From the NCBI GenBank assembly GCA_006226375.1, contig SBHC01000079.1:124001-188000 (forward strand): a DNA stretch of 64,000 nt. Reading direction: 5' to 3'. This DNA comes from Deltaproteobacteria bacterium. Its GTDB lineage: Bacteria > Myxococcota_C > UBA6777. The notes beneath the pieces were generated by a model. It saw only the letters and a list, made by a program, of their open reading frames with translations. It was not told the DNA's origin and made no database searches. This document shows, one piece after another, positions 37,312 to 46,779 of the stretch (position 1 is its first letter; the number at the start of each line of letters is the position of its first letter). The position numbers were made by a program, and so were the translations under genes.

Positions 37312-38036
37312 CCCCCGTTGTACCTGGAACCAACGTTGTCGAAGAACGCAATGCGTAGAGCACAGAGCCGTTAGATTTCTTCGGGCAGAACCGCGAATGA
37401 ACACAAAATCTCCGCGAATCGCTCCCTCCAAGAGAAGCCTCACCCGAACCTACCCATCGAAAAGAAAGGTCACAATCTAAAAACAGTTGAGCTATCAGTG
37501 CGCATTCATGTCCATGTGCGGTTTTGGCTTTCGCACAACCTATGGAGGTGGTTGCATAACCAAGGCACACACAGCACGATCTTTGGCGGTGGTTGCACAG
37601 CCCTGGCACACACGACACGATCTTGAACGATGGTTGCACGCTCTTGAATGGTGGCAACACAACCCAGATCTGGTTGGTAGGTTCTCGGAAGACTCCTACA
37701 AGACCGAACAACCTTAGGGTACAGCCTTGGATGCAAGTTGCACGCTCTGGGAGGATGTTGGTAGGAGGTTGAAGGTTGTAGGAACACCCAAAGAGGATGT
37801 GGGTACAACGTTGGTGGATGGTTGCACACCATAAAGGGATGTTGGTACAGAATTGGATGAAGATGGTACGCTGCCAACGGCATGTTTTTCTGTGTACACA
37901 CCGTCCAAGGCTGTACCAGTTGAGAGAAACGCCGTTCCAAGTGCGTCTGGGATGTTTCCAAGCGAAAGTGAGGCGGTGTATTTTGCCTTGCCCTTTGGAC
38001 CTGACCTTCTGGACGCACCTCAGTGCCAATGCAACC
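37312..38036. other. Gene-free 0.7-kb region with degenerate repeats
   Basis: No convincing gene on either strand; the long minus-strand frames have Cys/His/Pro-rich repeats but no ribosome site. The sequence is repetitive around the core GGTTGCAC, which recurs at about 37550, 37591, 37631, 37740 and 37817. The clearest pair is listed as a separate repeat. It may be a decayed minisatellite or a degraded gene. Confidence 0.5.
37541..37623 (+). repeat. Two tandem copies of a 41-bp repeat
   Basis: Copies start at 37541 and 37582 and match in 34 of 42 aligned positions; both contain GGTGGTTGCA and end in CACGATCT. Looser copies of the GGTTGCAC core follow downstream. Confidence 0.6.
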
Positions 38037-40460
38037 TCAAGAAGATGCCTTGGGCTTCGTGCGGTATTTCGTGAGTAAGGCTTCGTCCAAGTCGAAGCGC
38101 CTTTGGTAGGTGTTGGCTAGATCCACCAACCGCTCCTCATGGCCTGGAATGTACGGAGCGATCATCAACAGTTCACGGACCAACTCGATCTGCCAGTATC
38201 GCTTTCCTTTGACACCCTCTGCACCCTGCTCAATCAAAGCATAGCCCTTCTCCTCGTCACCTTGTGCTAAAGATATCACTCCATCCACATGAAGAAAGGC
38301 AGGTTCGTTGGGGTCCAGGGTACGAGCCAGTTGGTTGAGTCGAGCGGCTTCTTGTACGTCTCCCAATCGAAGCTTGAGGCGAGTCCAATTGTTGGCTGGG
38401 AATCCATCTGTTGGGTCAAGGTCCATGGCGGTTTGGTAAGCGGTCTCAGCTTCATCGTTCCTCTCCAAGAAATCTTGGTACAAATTCCCCATACTGTTGT
38501 AAGTTGTTGCATCGTTTGGATTGAACTCTAGCGCTTTCTTGTAACAATCCTCTGCCTCTTTGAGTCTCTCCAAATAGTCCTTGTACAAGTCACCTAGATT
38601 TGTGTAAGCGATGGCCAAGTTACCTTTGTAATGCTCCAACTCTATCGCTCTTTTATACCAATCCTCTGCCTCTTCGTATTTCTCCAACTTATCCTTATAC
38701 AAATTCCCCATACCATTGTAGGTTGCTGCATAGTTTGGATTGCACTCTATCGCTTTCTTGTAACAATCCTCTGCCTCTTCGTATCTCTCCAAGTGCTCTT
38801 GGTACAAATTTCCAAGTCGGTTCCAGACAATCGTTGAATTGGGTTCTTGTCCAACCGCTCGTTGGAGTATCGCTTCACAAAGAAGCCATGCTTTCTTAAC
38901 TGTGGTCCAATCTGAAAGACCCACCCAAAAGGTAGCATACCGAACGATGGCTCCAAGCGATTCATTGTTTTTGTCTTGGACAACCTCCTTAATCGATTCC
39001 ACCTCATCAATCTCTGGTTGAAGTTCCGATACAATGTCCAACCATTCCCCTACATACTGCCCGACGAAAAAGGCGAGACGCTCATAATTCCAAGATGGTG
39101 AAGCAAGATGTTCTTGCTGTTCATCATGGAGGGTTCGGAGAAGTTCACGAACCTTTTCCTCTCCCAGCGTCCCATAGCTCTTAAGGATCTGCAGCTTTTC
39201 TTCTTTGGAAATGGAGATACTGCGAGCCAGGGATGCAACCACACGCCTTGCTTTGTCTGGATCTTTCTCAGCAGGGAGAATGTCTTGGGCGTGTAGCTCC
39301 GGACGAAACCAGTTCCAGGCTGGCATGGCCGCTATCGGGTGGGGGCGTGACTGGTTGTCTTGCTTGGGCTGGGTTGACTCTAAGCGTTCGTCATTACCTT
39401 TGGTGATGCTTCGGACTTCCAACTCCGTCAGCACCCGCGTTTTTTCCAGGTCTTTCTTGGAGCGATGCAGCTTGGTTGCGAGTTGGGTGTAGGTTTGCAT
39501 CGGAGGTGCATCAGGGAAATCACGGGCAAGGATCCCTCCAGCAAGAGCAATCCTGGGATGGTAAGGGATGCGAAGAATCTCTGGCTTCTCCTCTTGTTCG
39601 TCACCTCTTCGACGTAGCCTGGCACGAAGGAGCTCCCGAACGCGTTGAAAGCTTTGCTTGACCAACTCGTCTTCCCCAAACGGAACCGGGGAAAGCACCA
39701 AAGTAAGGTACGAACGTATTTCGTTAAACCGTACTTCTGGAACGATGGTGTCCAGCGCGCTCTCCAAACCCACAAGGTTTTGTCGGTTTAAGCCAGACAC
39801 CAACACGATGTGATCCGAGATGACATCCAGAGTGAGATCTCCCAACTCTGTCAGACCTGTTCGACAATCAATGAAAAGAAAGTCAGGGGCCTTGTCTGGA
39901 CCTAGCACTTCCGACCTGACATTCCTGGCGATCGAGTCAACAAAGTTCTTCAGCAAGCTCCGGTCCTTGCGTTGTTCTTGCTTCAGCGTATAGAGCAAGT
40001 TCAAGGGGATGTTGCGAAGCTGTTCATGGTAGGACTCGTCCGCTTTCTTTCCCTCGTTGGTGCTGGAAGATTCGTTGGGTTGGAAGCGACCTGCAGGGAT
40101 AAAGTGGATGTCCCCTTGGAAATGCTCGTGAGTTTCCAGAACGCGGTTCTCTCTCTGGGCGTTGCTTGCCAATTGCGTAGGACGCACAAAGGAAGAGGGA
40201 TCCAGTACCCTGCCCTTGGAATGTTTGAGGTAGTAAAGAGCCGACTCAAAGTAATCCACGACACCTTTGCGAACAGCGAGCTTTCCTTGTGCAACCTCGG
40301 GCGGCGACAACTCGGGTAGAACCGTAAGACCGGGAGCATGAATGTCCCAATCAGCCAGGACCACAAACGCACCTCGGCGGGCCACTTCGTAAGCGACGTT
40401 GAGCATAGTGTAAGTCCGCCCAACTCCACCTTTGAAGCTAAAGAAAGTCACGGTTTGCAT
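38037..40460 (-). CDS. KGGVGR-motif P-loop ATPase with C-terminal TPR repeats
   Basis: 807 residues from ATG 40460; a TTG 27 bases upstream is possible but has no ribosome site, whereas GGAG precedes the ATG. The N-terminus MQTVTFFSFKGGVGRT is a MinD/ParA-type deviant Walker A in which the usual Lys before Thr is Arg. ADWDIHAPGLT and FLFIDCRTG are the other nucleotide motifs. The central part (about 350-520) is helical. Five TPR units of about 35 residues (about 545-720; e.g. YEEAEDCYKKAIECNPN) form a protein-binding superhelix. KGGVGR-type ATPases fused to TPRs are known from predicted bacterial conflict and signalling loci. It is the last of three minus-strand genes, 29 bases after the winged-helix-like gene. 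An ATP-driven switch or scaffold is inference. Confidence 0.85.
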   Translation of the reverse strand: MQTVTFFSFKGGVGRTYTMLNVAYEVARRGAFVVLADWDIHAPGLTVLPELSPPEVAQGKLAVRKGVVDYFESALYYLKHSKGRVLDPSSFVRPTQLASNAQRENRVLETHEHFQGDIHFIPAGRFQPNESSSTNEGKKADESYHEQLRNIPLNLLYTLKQEQRKDRSLLKNFVDSIARNVRSEVLGPDKAPDFLFIDCRTGLTELGDLTLDVISDHIVLVSGLNRQNLVGLESALDTIVPEVRFNEIRSYLTLVLSPVPFGEDELVKQSFQRVRELLRARLRRRGDEQEEKPEILRIPYHPRIALAGGILARDFPDAPPMQTYTQLATKLHRSKKDLEKTRVLTELEVRSITKGNDERLESTQPKQDNQSRPHPIAAMPAWNWFRPELHAQDILPAEKDPDKARRVVASLARSISISKEEKLQILKSYGTLGEEKVRELLRTLHDEQQEHLASPSWNYERLAFFVGQYVGEWLDIVSELQPEIDEVESIKEVVQDKNNESLGAIVRYATFWVGLSDWTTVKKAWLLCEAILQRAVGQEPNSTIVWNRLGNLYQEHLERYEEAEDCYKKAIECNPNYAATYNGMGNLYKDKLEKYEEAEDWYKRAIELEHYKGNLAIAYTNLGDLYKDYLERLKEAEDCYKKALEFNPNDATTYNSMGNLYQDFLERNDEAETAYQTAMDLDPTDGFPANNWTRLKLRLGDVQEAARLNQLARTLDPNEPAFLHVDGVISLAQGDEEKGYALIEQGAEGVKGKRYWQIELVRELLMIAPYIPGHEERLVDLANTYQRRFDLDEALLTKYRTKPKASS

Positions 40461-40489
40461 GTAGGGTCTACTCCGAAAGAGAGCCAAGG

Positions 40490-41185
40490 CTAGGTGAGGA
40501 AGGTATCCAAGTATGTTTCTTCCGACACAACATAAACAGACTCGACCGGCTCGTAGGGGGACGAAGAGACTGTGTCAGCGAACACCTGTTCGTAGCGATG
40601 TTGCATGAGGAAGGCATTGGCTCCCATTTCCAGGTAATCTTCCTCGCCGTCATGGATACCTGGGACCACCAGATTGTGCTGTTTCAGTTGATGCAACACA
40701 GACCGTACTTTTTCCTCAGACCAGCCCCACAAAGAACCATGGAACGTATCGACAAGGAACTTGCGAGGGACCTCATGTTGAGGTTGCTCCAACAACCAAC
40801 GAAAGACCGCTCTGGCGTCATCGGACTGGGTGAGGAGGTCCATGCCTCTCTCGGGAGTTACCACGTCCTTGGAGCGCAACACGATGGTTCGAAGCCCCTG
40901 CCAAAACGCGGCGAGGCGTTGCAGCTCTGTGTCGTCAGGATGTTCTTTGCATTGCTTAACAAGGAAACGGAGGAGGTCGGCAAGCTCCTTAAGGACATCC
41001 ATTTCTCGTTGAAGCAAGGCCTGTGTTGTGCGTTGGTTGACGGCTTCGTGCAACGCTCGACGCAGGGAGGCTCTGCCTTGGGTTATGTCCACCAGAGCTT
41101 GCACGGCAAAGTCATGCCAGGACGAGACGGGTTCTCGCAACCATTGTAAGACGGTCTGGGGTGTGTTGTTTTCGGTTTGATTCAT
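40490..41185 (-). CDS. Winged-helix-like small protein of the ATPase cassette
   Basis: 231 residues with AAGG 7 bases upstream. The N-terminal 110 residues are helical (LREPVSSWHDFAVQALVDI, REMDVLKELADLLRFLVKQ). Residues of about 130-185 look like a winged helix (FRWLLEQPQHEVPRKFLV, EKVRSVLHQLKQHNLVV). The C-terminus has YEQVFADTVSSSPY. No enzyme motif. It lies between the nitrilase-like gene (59 bases before) and the ATPase gene (29 bases after), so it is probably co-transcribed. It may be an adaptor or DNA-binding regulator. Fold call from pattern only. Confidence 0.6.
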   Translation of the reverse strand: MNQTENNTPQTVLQWLREPVSSWHDFAVQALVDITQGRASLRRALHEAVNQRTTQALLQREMDVLKELADLLRFLVKQCKEHPDDTELQRLAAFWQGLRTIVLRSKDVVTPERGMDLLTQSDDARAVFRWLLEQPQHEVPRKFLVDTFHGSLWGWSEEKVRSVLHQLKQHNLVVPGIHDGEEDYLEMGANAFLMQHRYEQVFADTVSSSPYEPVESVYVVSEETYLDTFLT

Positions 41186-41244
41186 TTGTGTACCTTCATC
41201 ACCATTTCAATTGTTTCCGTTTTCAGTGTAACGACTTTTGACTG

Positions 41245-42816
41245 TCAGTGCAAAGAACCTTTGGACAAGAGCAGTTGTTCCCAGGGTTCACCTGGAGCGT
41301 GAAGGACCCGAAGACAGCTTCCCACCTCACAATCGGGCGGTTTTTGTTGAGGCAATGAGACGAAGCTACGCTCCGATGGTTGCTCAAGGTTCACCCGAGA
41401 GAAGGAAAACTGCGTGTTGGCACAAACCATAGCAGCCCCATTGGAGGTGCAGATCGCATCGGCAAACTGGTGATGAAGTTTGAGGCTATCGCTCATCGAA
41501 GGACTGACAAGCAAGGTCGCTCGTCCATGTTCAACAGGGTTCAAGTCAGTTCCATGAAACAACGAGGAGCAGATAGCAACAACCATTCGGCCCATAGGCC
41601 CATCCACAAAATGGAGAGGACCTTCCACTTCATGGTCCTCAACAAACTCCTTGATACTTTCTACATTCTGGGAGGACCCCTGCAACACATCTTCTAGAGC
41701 TTGCACAAAAAGTTGAGGAACTTCATCCTTAAAGTACTGCTCGAAGTAGTAGGTTTCCCACTTGTGCTGCTCCCATAGAAGACGACCGTCTCCGCTCAAA
41801 ACTTTGGAGATGTTGAAGCAACATTCCCCCTCAAGTGATGTTTGGACGCAGACGCCACAAGCATTGTAGAGAGATTGAAGTTCACGACGTTCATGGAAGC
41901 TACCGGCAACCACAATGGTAGGGACAGCTTCCCAACCGCCTTCTTTGAACAGGGTCTTGAGTTCGTCCTGGACATGTTTGAATTCGTTGCAAGATACCAT
42001 GAGTTCGGGAAACGCCAACAGCATAGCTTGTTGTTCGCCTGCTTCACGAACATGCGCACGGAGTAGGTCTTGTATGGTATTCTCTTTATCGGTCAGTTTC
42101 TCACAAACGAAAGTAGCCTGTTTGGGATCATGGCTCCGAGGTTGAAAGAGAATGTCCAGTGTGGGTTCATAGATCAAAGAAGACACTGCAAATCGAGCGG
42201 TCTCGTCTTCGCACTGGTGCTTGAGTCGATCAAAAAACTCATCTTGTTCTGATACGCTGTCTAACAGGTCTTGTTCGTCTTCATCACTGAGATACAGGTC
42301 TCTGATGCAGTGGTAGAAAAGAGAATAGCTTCCTGCTTCTTGTAGTATGGGATCGAAGTTGTGAAGCAATTGAATGGGGTGACTTCCAAGCGTATTGCGA
42401 CGAAAGCGCATTGTTTTGTTGTCATAGGGGTTGGCTGCCTTTGGAAGAAGGACGTAGCATGTCTCGTCATAAGCCTCCACATGATAATCGGTGGGATGAA
42501 AGCGCTCCCACCGCAATTGAGGGCGAAACCCAATGAGATAATCGTCCAAGGCGCGGAGTGTTCCTGTAAGCCAGTTGAACGCTGACAGCGAACGTTGCCC
42601 ACGGTTCTGCTCTTCAAAATGCTCGCGGTATGCACAAAGGAAGTCATTGAAGCGGCTTTGGTACTGATTGAGAGCCTGGACCAACCACTTTTTTTCCTGG
42701 GTTGCCCCAACGGTTGTCTTACGAAACTGGCTTTGTTTTTTGGCCCAATGATAGGCATTGACGAGCATCTGCTCTGGAGATTCATGGTCAAGGGCAAGCC
42801 ACTCATCGAATGTCAT
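41245..42816 (-). CDS. Nitrilase-superfamily (CN-hydrolase-like) protein with long N-terminal extension
   Basis: 523 residues from ATG 42816; the ATG at 42828 and GTG at 42834 have unsuitable ribosome-site spacing. The C-terminal half reads as a carbon-nitrogen hydrolase: LLAFPEL (Glu271), LLWEQHKWE (Lys352) and VVAICSSLF (Cys416) fit the Glu-Lys-Cys triad in order and spacing, and LLVSPSMSD...HHQFADAICTSNGAAMVCAN matches the family's end helix and strand. The first 240 residues are helical with no domain I recognise. Nitrilases cleave amide or nitrile C-N bonds, and some act as NAD synthetase or acyltransferase parts. It is the first of a three-gene set with the winged-helix-like protein and KGGVGR ATPase, and may be its effector (inference). 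Confidence 0.7.
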   Translation of the reverse strand: MTFDEWLALDHESPEQMLVNAYHWAKKQSQFRKTTVGATQEKKWLVQALNQYQSRFNDFLCAYREHFEEQNRGQRSLSAFNWLTGTLRALDDYLIGFRPQLRWERFHPTDYHVEAYDETCYVLLPKAANPYDNKTMRFRRNTLGSHPIQLLHNFDPILQEAGSYSLFYHCIRDLYLSDEDEQDLLDSVSEQDEFFDRLKHQCEDETARFAVSSLIYEPTLDILFQPRSHDPKQATFVCEKLTDKENTIQDLLRAHVREAGEQQAMLLAFPELMVSCNEFKHVQDELKTLFKEGGWEAVPTIVVAGSFHERRELQSLYNACGVCVQTSLEGECCFNISKVLSGDGRLLWEQHKWETYYFEQYFKDEVPQLFVQALEDVLQGSSQNVESIKEFVEDHEVEGPLHFVDGPMGRMVVAICSSLFHGTDLNPVEHGRATLLVSPSMSDSLKLHHQFADAICTSNGAAMVCANTQFSFSRVNLEQPSERSFVSLPQQKPPDCEVGSCLRVLHAPGEPWEQLLLSKGSLH

Positions 42817-43443
42817 TTGCAATGCCATCCTCACTACAATTTACATCGAGAACAAGAGAAATACCGAAGGAAGCAACAGGTCCAAGTCGCGTAACAAGAA
42901 GTGGATTGACCTGGTAGAGACAAACTTATGTGTCACCGAATCCTGTGGGAGTAACTTCTTTTCCTACAGGGAGCAGAAGACTAACAAAAGCTTGAGTCTT
43001 AGGTCAATAGAGAAATGTCACATCCCCAAACAACCCATTCAAGGCCCCTGCACGGGTTGAGGCATGAGGGAATCCCAAGAGCAAAGATAGGCAGAACCTT
43101 GGGCCTCGTTCACAACGTCAAACCTTAGCAGCACACCCTCCACCCCAGTAAAGATCGACATCGATCCCCTTGCCCCTTGCCAAGAGATTCCCTTCGGTAT
43201 AGGTAGTCTTCCCGCATATTTGCCTTTGCCCGATCGGCGACGTACAATGCGGGCGGACAACCCACAAAGCCACCTGAGGGAAGCAAAACACGGCTCTCCC
43301 TCCTTCGTTGGTGGCTGGCAGAAAAATCCAACATTCTGCAATCAAACGTCCATCAGGAGCGTCTGTGCCGGGTGGAGCACAAGTGTTTTCCACCCCAAGA
43401 CCTGAAAACATCATAGAAAACGGAACAAGCAAGGGACAGAGAG
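42817..43443. other. Divergent intergenic region, no gene seen
   Basis: Between the cassette and the PBP gene. Frames on the minus strand (to about 43500) lack a ribosome site and overlap the PBP start. No clear promoter, palindrome or terminator was found. Confidence 0.35.
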
Positions 43444-46400
43444 ATGGCAAGATTGGCGAAACAACAGGTGCAGCAAACCCCTGGCCTGAAACCTCACATT
43501 CCATGGAAGTGGCGTGGAAGTGGAGAGACCCTTCGCGTGGTCAACCCTCGACCGCGAAAGTGGTGGCGGGCGATCCTTCGGTTGGGGCTGTTCCTTACGT
43601 TGTTGGGCACCACCATTGGAGGCTGCAGCGGCCTCTTCCTGGTCACCAAATACTCCAAAGGGATTCCTGTCTTGACCTCGCTCAAGCAGTATCAGCCTGC
43701 CTTGCCCTCCAAAGTGTACTCGGAAGGCGAAGACCAGATCGGTGAATTTGCTGCCGAGCGTCGCTACCTTGTCCCCCTCGAATTAATCCCGAAAAAGCTT
43801 CTGTATGCGTTCGTTGCCGCTGAAGACGATCGGTTCTTTGCTCACTCTGGTGTGGATCCCTTGGGTATCATGCGAGCCGTCGTAAAGAACCTGAAGGCTG
43901 GACGGATCAAGGCAGGGGGTTCCACCCTGACCCAGCAGGTCGCCAAGAGTTTCTTGGTGGACCGGATGGTGATCCGGATGCAGAAAGGAATCTGTCGCAG
44001 CGACAAGCAGTGCGACTGGGAAGAACGCTGTTTCGCTCGGCCCGGCTCACCTTTTGGAAAGTGTCAAAAGCGTTCCTTCAAGACCTGCAGCAAGCAAACC
44101 ACCATCATCTACCAGGGCAAGCCCACCCAGATCTACCGAGGGTTCTCGACCCTGTGCGACTCCCACGAAGTCTGTCGCCCCAAGTGCAAAGACGCAGAGC
44201 AAAACACCAGCGGCCTTTGCCCCCAATGGCGATGCGAACCAGCAGCCTCCCGCCAAATTTGTTCGGCCGACCGAGACTGTCACTTTGGTCAGGTGTGTAC
44301 CGATGGCACCTGCAAAAGCCAAATGAAGAAACAAGTCTCCGACATGATGGATCGTCTGATCCGTGGCGGCGCAGAGATTCACCGTGTGAAAGGCCCCTCC
44401 AAACTCCTCGACGGCTTGCAAGGTAACTTTAAGCGACAAGTTTCAAAGAAAATTATCATCTCCGCTCGCAACGCCAGCCAGATCGACTCCCGCAAGTTGA
44501 CCCAACTTCCTGGGATCCGTGCGATCTACCGGTTCGCCGAGAAGAGCTTCCGACGTAAGATCAAGGAAGCCATCCTGGCCACGCGACTGGAACGGCAGTT
44601 CTCCAAAGAGCAGATCTTGTGGCTGTACATCACACATGTGTACCTGGGTCACCAGTCGTACGGTGTGCAGGCCGCCGCCCGCAACTACTTCGGCAAGAAC
44701 GTGTGGGACCTAACTCTGGCCGAAGCTGCTGTGATCGCAGGGCTCCCCAAAGCGCCGAGCAAATACGACCCCTACCGTTTCCCGAAGCGTGCACGCAAGC
44801 GCATGAAGTACGTGCTGAAGCGTATGGTCGAGATGAACTACATCTCGGAAGCCGAGAGACAAAAAGCTCTCAAGCAAAAGCTCGAAACCAAGCCCCTGCC
44901 TGACCTTCTCACAAGCAAGACTCCCTACTTCACGTCGGAAGTCCGCAAAGAGATCATCCGAAAGTATGGCAAAGAGAAGCTGAAAAAGGGCGGACTCAAA
45001 GTGTTCACCACGATCGACGTGGAGAAGCAGATGGTCGCCCGTCGCAAGCTTCGTAAAGGCCTGGTGTCTCTCGATATGCGACAGGGTTACCGGGGTCCTT
45101 TGGGCGTGATCGAAAGGAAAGACTGGGACAAAGCCAACAAGAAGGCTGCCGAATATTACGGTGATAAGCCTCTGGAGCCCGGCAAGGTCTACGCAGGTTT
45201 GGTCACCTCCATTGATCGACGAGGCCAAAAAGCCCGCGTGCAAGTGGGCAAGCACAAAGGTTGGCTGCCTCTGGCTGGGATGCTTTGGGCAGGAACTCCC
45301 AACAGCTACCGAAGCTACCGACGCCCTCGCCTGAGCAGCATCGGAAACCGCATAAAGAAAGGCTATTGGATTCTGGTTGAGGTCCTGAAAAGCTGGAAAC
45401 AGATCCGCACAGGAAGCCGCTACAAAGACCGCAAGATCCCCAAAGATGGTTTGCTGTTCCGCCTTCGTCAGTACCCCAAAGTGGAAGGGGCGCTGCTCTC
45501 CATGGATCCCCACTCCGGCTATGTGGAAGCCCTTGTCGGTGGCTACTCCTTCAGCCGAAGCCAGTTTAACCGCGCCTTCTACGCCTGCCGTCAGCCTGGT
45601 TCATCCTTCAAGCCTCTGGTGTACACCACCGCGTTTGAAGTGGGCGAAGACAAGTTTGAAGATGGAAAGAAGGTCAACAAGCCGCTCACGCCCGGAACCA
45701 TCTTGCTGGATGCGCCGCTCGTCTACGACTCCGGCGACGACGGCAAAGGCTCCCGGTACAAGCCGTCCAACTACACAGGACGATACGAAGGACCTGTCAC
45801 TGCTCGCAAGGCACTTGTCAGCTCCATGAACATTCCCGCCATCAAGATGATGATGCGTGTGGGCATCGACAAAGTACGAAACTACGCCCGTCGTTACGGA
45901 ATCACCACGCCGCTGCGAAAAGAGTTGGGGCTCGCGCTGGGGCAGTCGTGCGTTCGCCCTTGGGAGTTGATGCAGTTCTACGCGATGCTTACCCGAAAAG
46001 GCACCAAGGCGAATCCCACCATGATTAAGATGGTCCTCGATCGAGACGGAAAGATCTTGGAAGACCACCGCTCGTATGACGATCCGACCCTCAGCCCCGA
46101 ATCTCGCCTGAACCGCCTGGAGAGCGCGCTCTTTGAGAAGGAAGAACGAATCATCAGCAAAGAGAACGCCTTCCTGATTACCTACCTTCTTCGTCAGGTT
46201 GTCGCTGGAGGAACAGGTTACAAAGTTCGCAAGCTGGGCAAACCGGCTGCGGGCAAGACCGGTACCACCAACGACTCCTTCGACGTATGGTTCTCCGGCT
46301 TCACTCCCCTTCACACCACCATCGCGTGGCTGGGCTTCGACAAAAACGAGCGCCCCTTGGGAAGTTGGGAAAGTGGTGGAACCACCGCGGCTCCAGTGTG

Positions 46401-46620
46401 GCTCGATTATATGAAGGAAGCCACCAAAGGCCTCAAGTGGTCTGAGTGGAAGCCTCCTTCAGGGATTGTGTGGGAGCGCATTGACCCCAAAACAGGCAAG
46501 CTCGCCAACGTAGACACCCCCAACGCCCGTCGCCTTCCCTTCCGTCGAGGAACCGAGCCCAAGCAAAAGGTGGAACGCCGCGGCCGCGTCTCCGTGGATA
46601 GCTTCTACCAAGACCAATAA
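43444..46620 (+). CDS. Class A penicillin-binding protein (PBP1A type) with Cys-rich insertion
   Basis: 1,058 residues with AGGGACAGAGAG upstream. A cytoplasmic stub, one membrane helix (about 42-66), then the GT51 glycosyltransferase with catalytic Glu in AAEDDRFFAHSG (Glu127) and GGSTLTQQVAKSFL (158-171). Here about 190 residues are inserted (174-366, bases about 43963-44541) with 14 cysteines, before the family resumes at RRKIKEAILATRLERQFSKEQILWLYIT. An OB-like domain (about 578-660) and the transpeptidase follow: SSFK (Ser720), SMN (794-796), KTG (938-940). The enzyme polymerises and cross-links peptidoglycan on the periplasmic face. The insert location is unusual; all catalytic motifs remain. 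Gene names ponA/mrcA would be by homology only. Confidence 0.93.
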   Translation: MARLAKQQVQQTPGLKPHIPWKWRGSGETLRVVNPRPRKWWRAILRLGLFLTLLGTTIGGCSGLFLVTKYSKGIPVLTSLKQYQPALPSKVYSEGEDQIGEFAAERRYLVPLELIPKKLLYAFVAAEDDRFFAHSGVDPLGIMRAVVKNLKAGRIKAGGSTLTQQVAKSFLVDRMVIRMQKGICRSDKQCDWEERCFARPGSPFGKCQKRSFKTCSKQTTIIYQGKPTQIYRGFSTLCDSHEVCRPKCKDAEQNTSGLCPQWRCEPAASRQICSADRDCHFGQVCTDGTCKSQMKKQVSDMMDRLIRGGAEIHRVKGPSKLLDGLQGNFKRQVSKKIIISARNASQIDSRKLTQLPGIRAIYRFAEKSFRRKIKEAILATRLERQFSKEQILWLYITHVYLGHQSYGVQAAARNYFGKNVWDLTLAEAAVIAGLPKAPSKYDPYRFPKRARKRMKYVLKRMVEMNYISEAERQKALKQKLETKPLPDLLTSKTPYFTSEVRKEIIRKYGKEKLKKGGLKVFTTIDVEKQMVARRKLRKGLVSLDMRQGYRGPLGVIERKDWDKANKKAAEYYGDKPLEPGKVYAGLVTSIDRRGQKARVQVGKHKGWLPLAGMLWAGTPNSYRSYRRPRLSSIGNRIKKGYWILVEVLKSWKQIRTGSRYKDRKIPKDGLLFRLRQYPKVEGALLSMDPHSGYVEALVGGYSFSRSQFNRAFYACRQPGSSFKPLVYTTAFEVGEDKFEDGKKVNKPLTPGTILLDAPLVYDSGDDGKGSRYKPSNYTGRYEGPVTARKALVSSMNIPAIKMMMRVGIDKVRNYARRYGITTPLRKELGLALGQSCVRPWELMQFYAMLTRKGTKANPTMIKMVLDRDGKILEDHRSYDDPTLSPESRLNRLESALFEKEERIISKENAFLITYLLRQVVAGGTGYKVRKLGKPAAGKTGTTNDSFDVWFSGFTPLHTTIAWLGFDKNERPLGSWESGGTTAAPVWLDYMKEATKGLKWSEWKPPSGIVWERIDPKTGKLANVDTPNARRLPFRRGTEPKQKVERRGRVSVDSFYQDQ

Positions 46621-46697
46621 CGTCTCGACCTTAGAAGATCTCCCTTCACAAAGACGATCGCGATTTGTCACCCAAAGGCACCTTCAGGTGCGACCCC

Positions 46698-46715
46698 ATG
46701 TGACACTTTTCACAT
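46698..46715 (+). promoter_or_regulatory. CRP-like palindrome ATGTGA-N6-TCACAT
   Basis: Perfect 6+6+6 palindrome containing TGTGA-N6-TCACA, the consensus spacing of CRP/FNR-family sites. A related palindrome lies 82 bases downstream. Confidence 0.5.
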
Positions 46716-46779
46716 CATCGTGTGTCCCCTATCCGATCGAAACTCCTTTTCTTTTCCCAACTTCCTCACCTGTGCCTTT

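Noticed and set aside
37163..38029. 288-codon minus-strand frame with repeated Cys/His/Pro units
   Set aside because: No ribosome site, overlaps the end of the helical protein gene, and the pattern follows from the DNA repeat.
43118..43504. 128-codon minus-strand frame upstream of the PBP gene
   Set aside because: It overlaps the PBP start, lacks a ribosome site and matches nothing I recognise.
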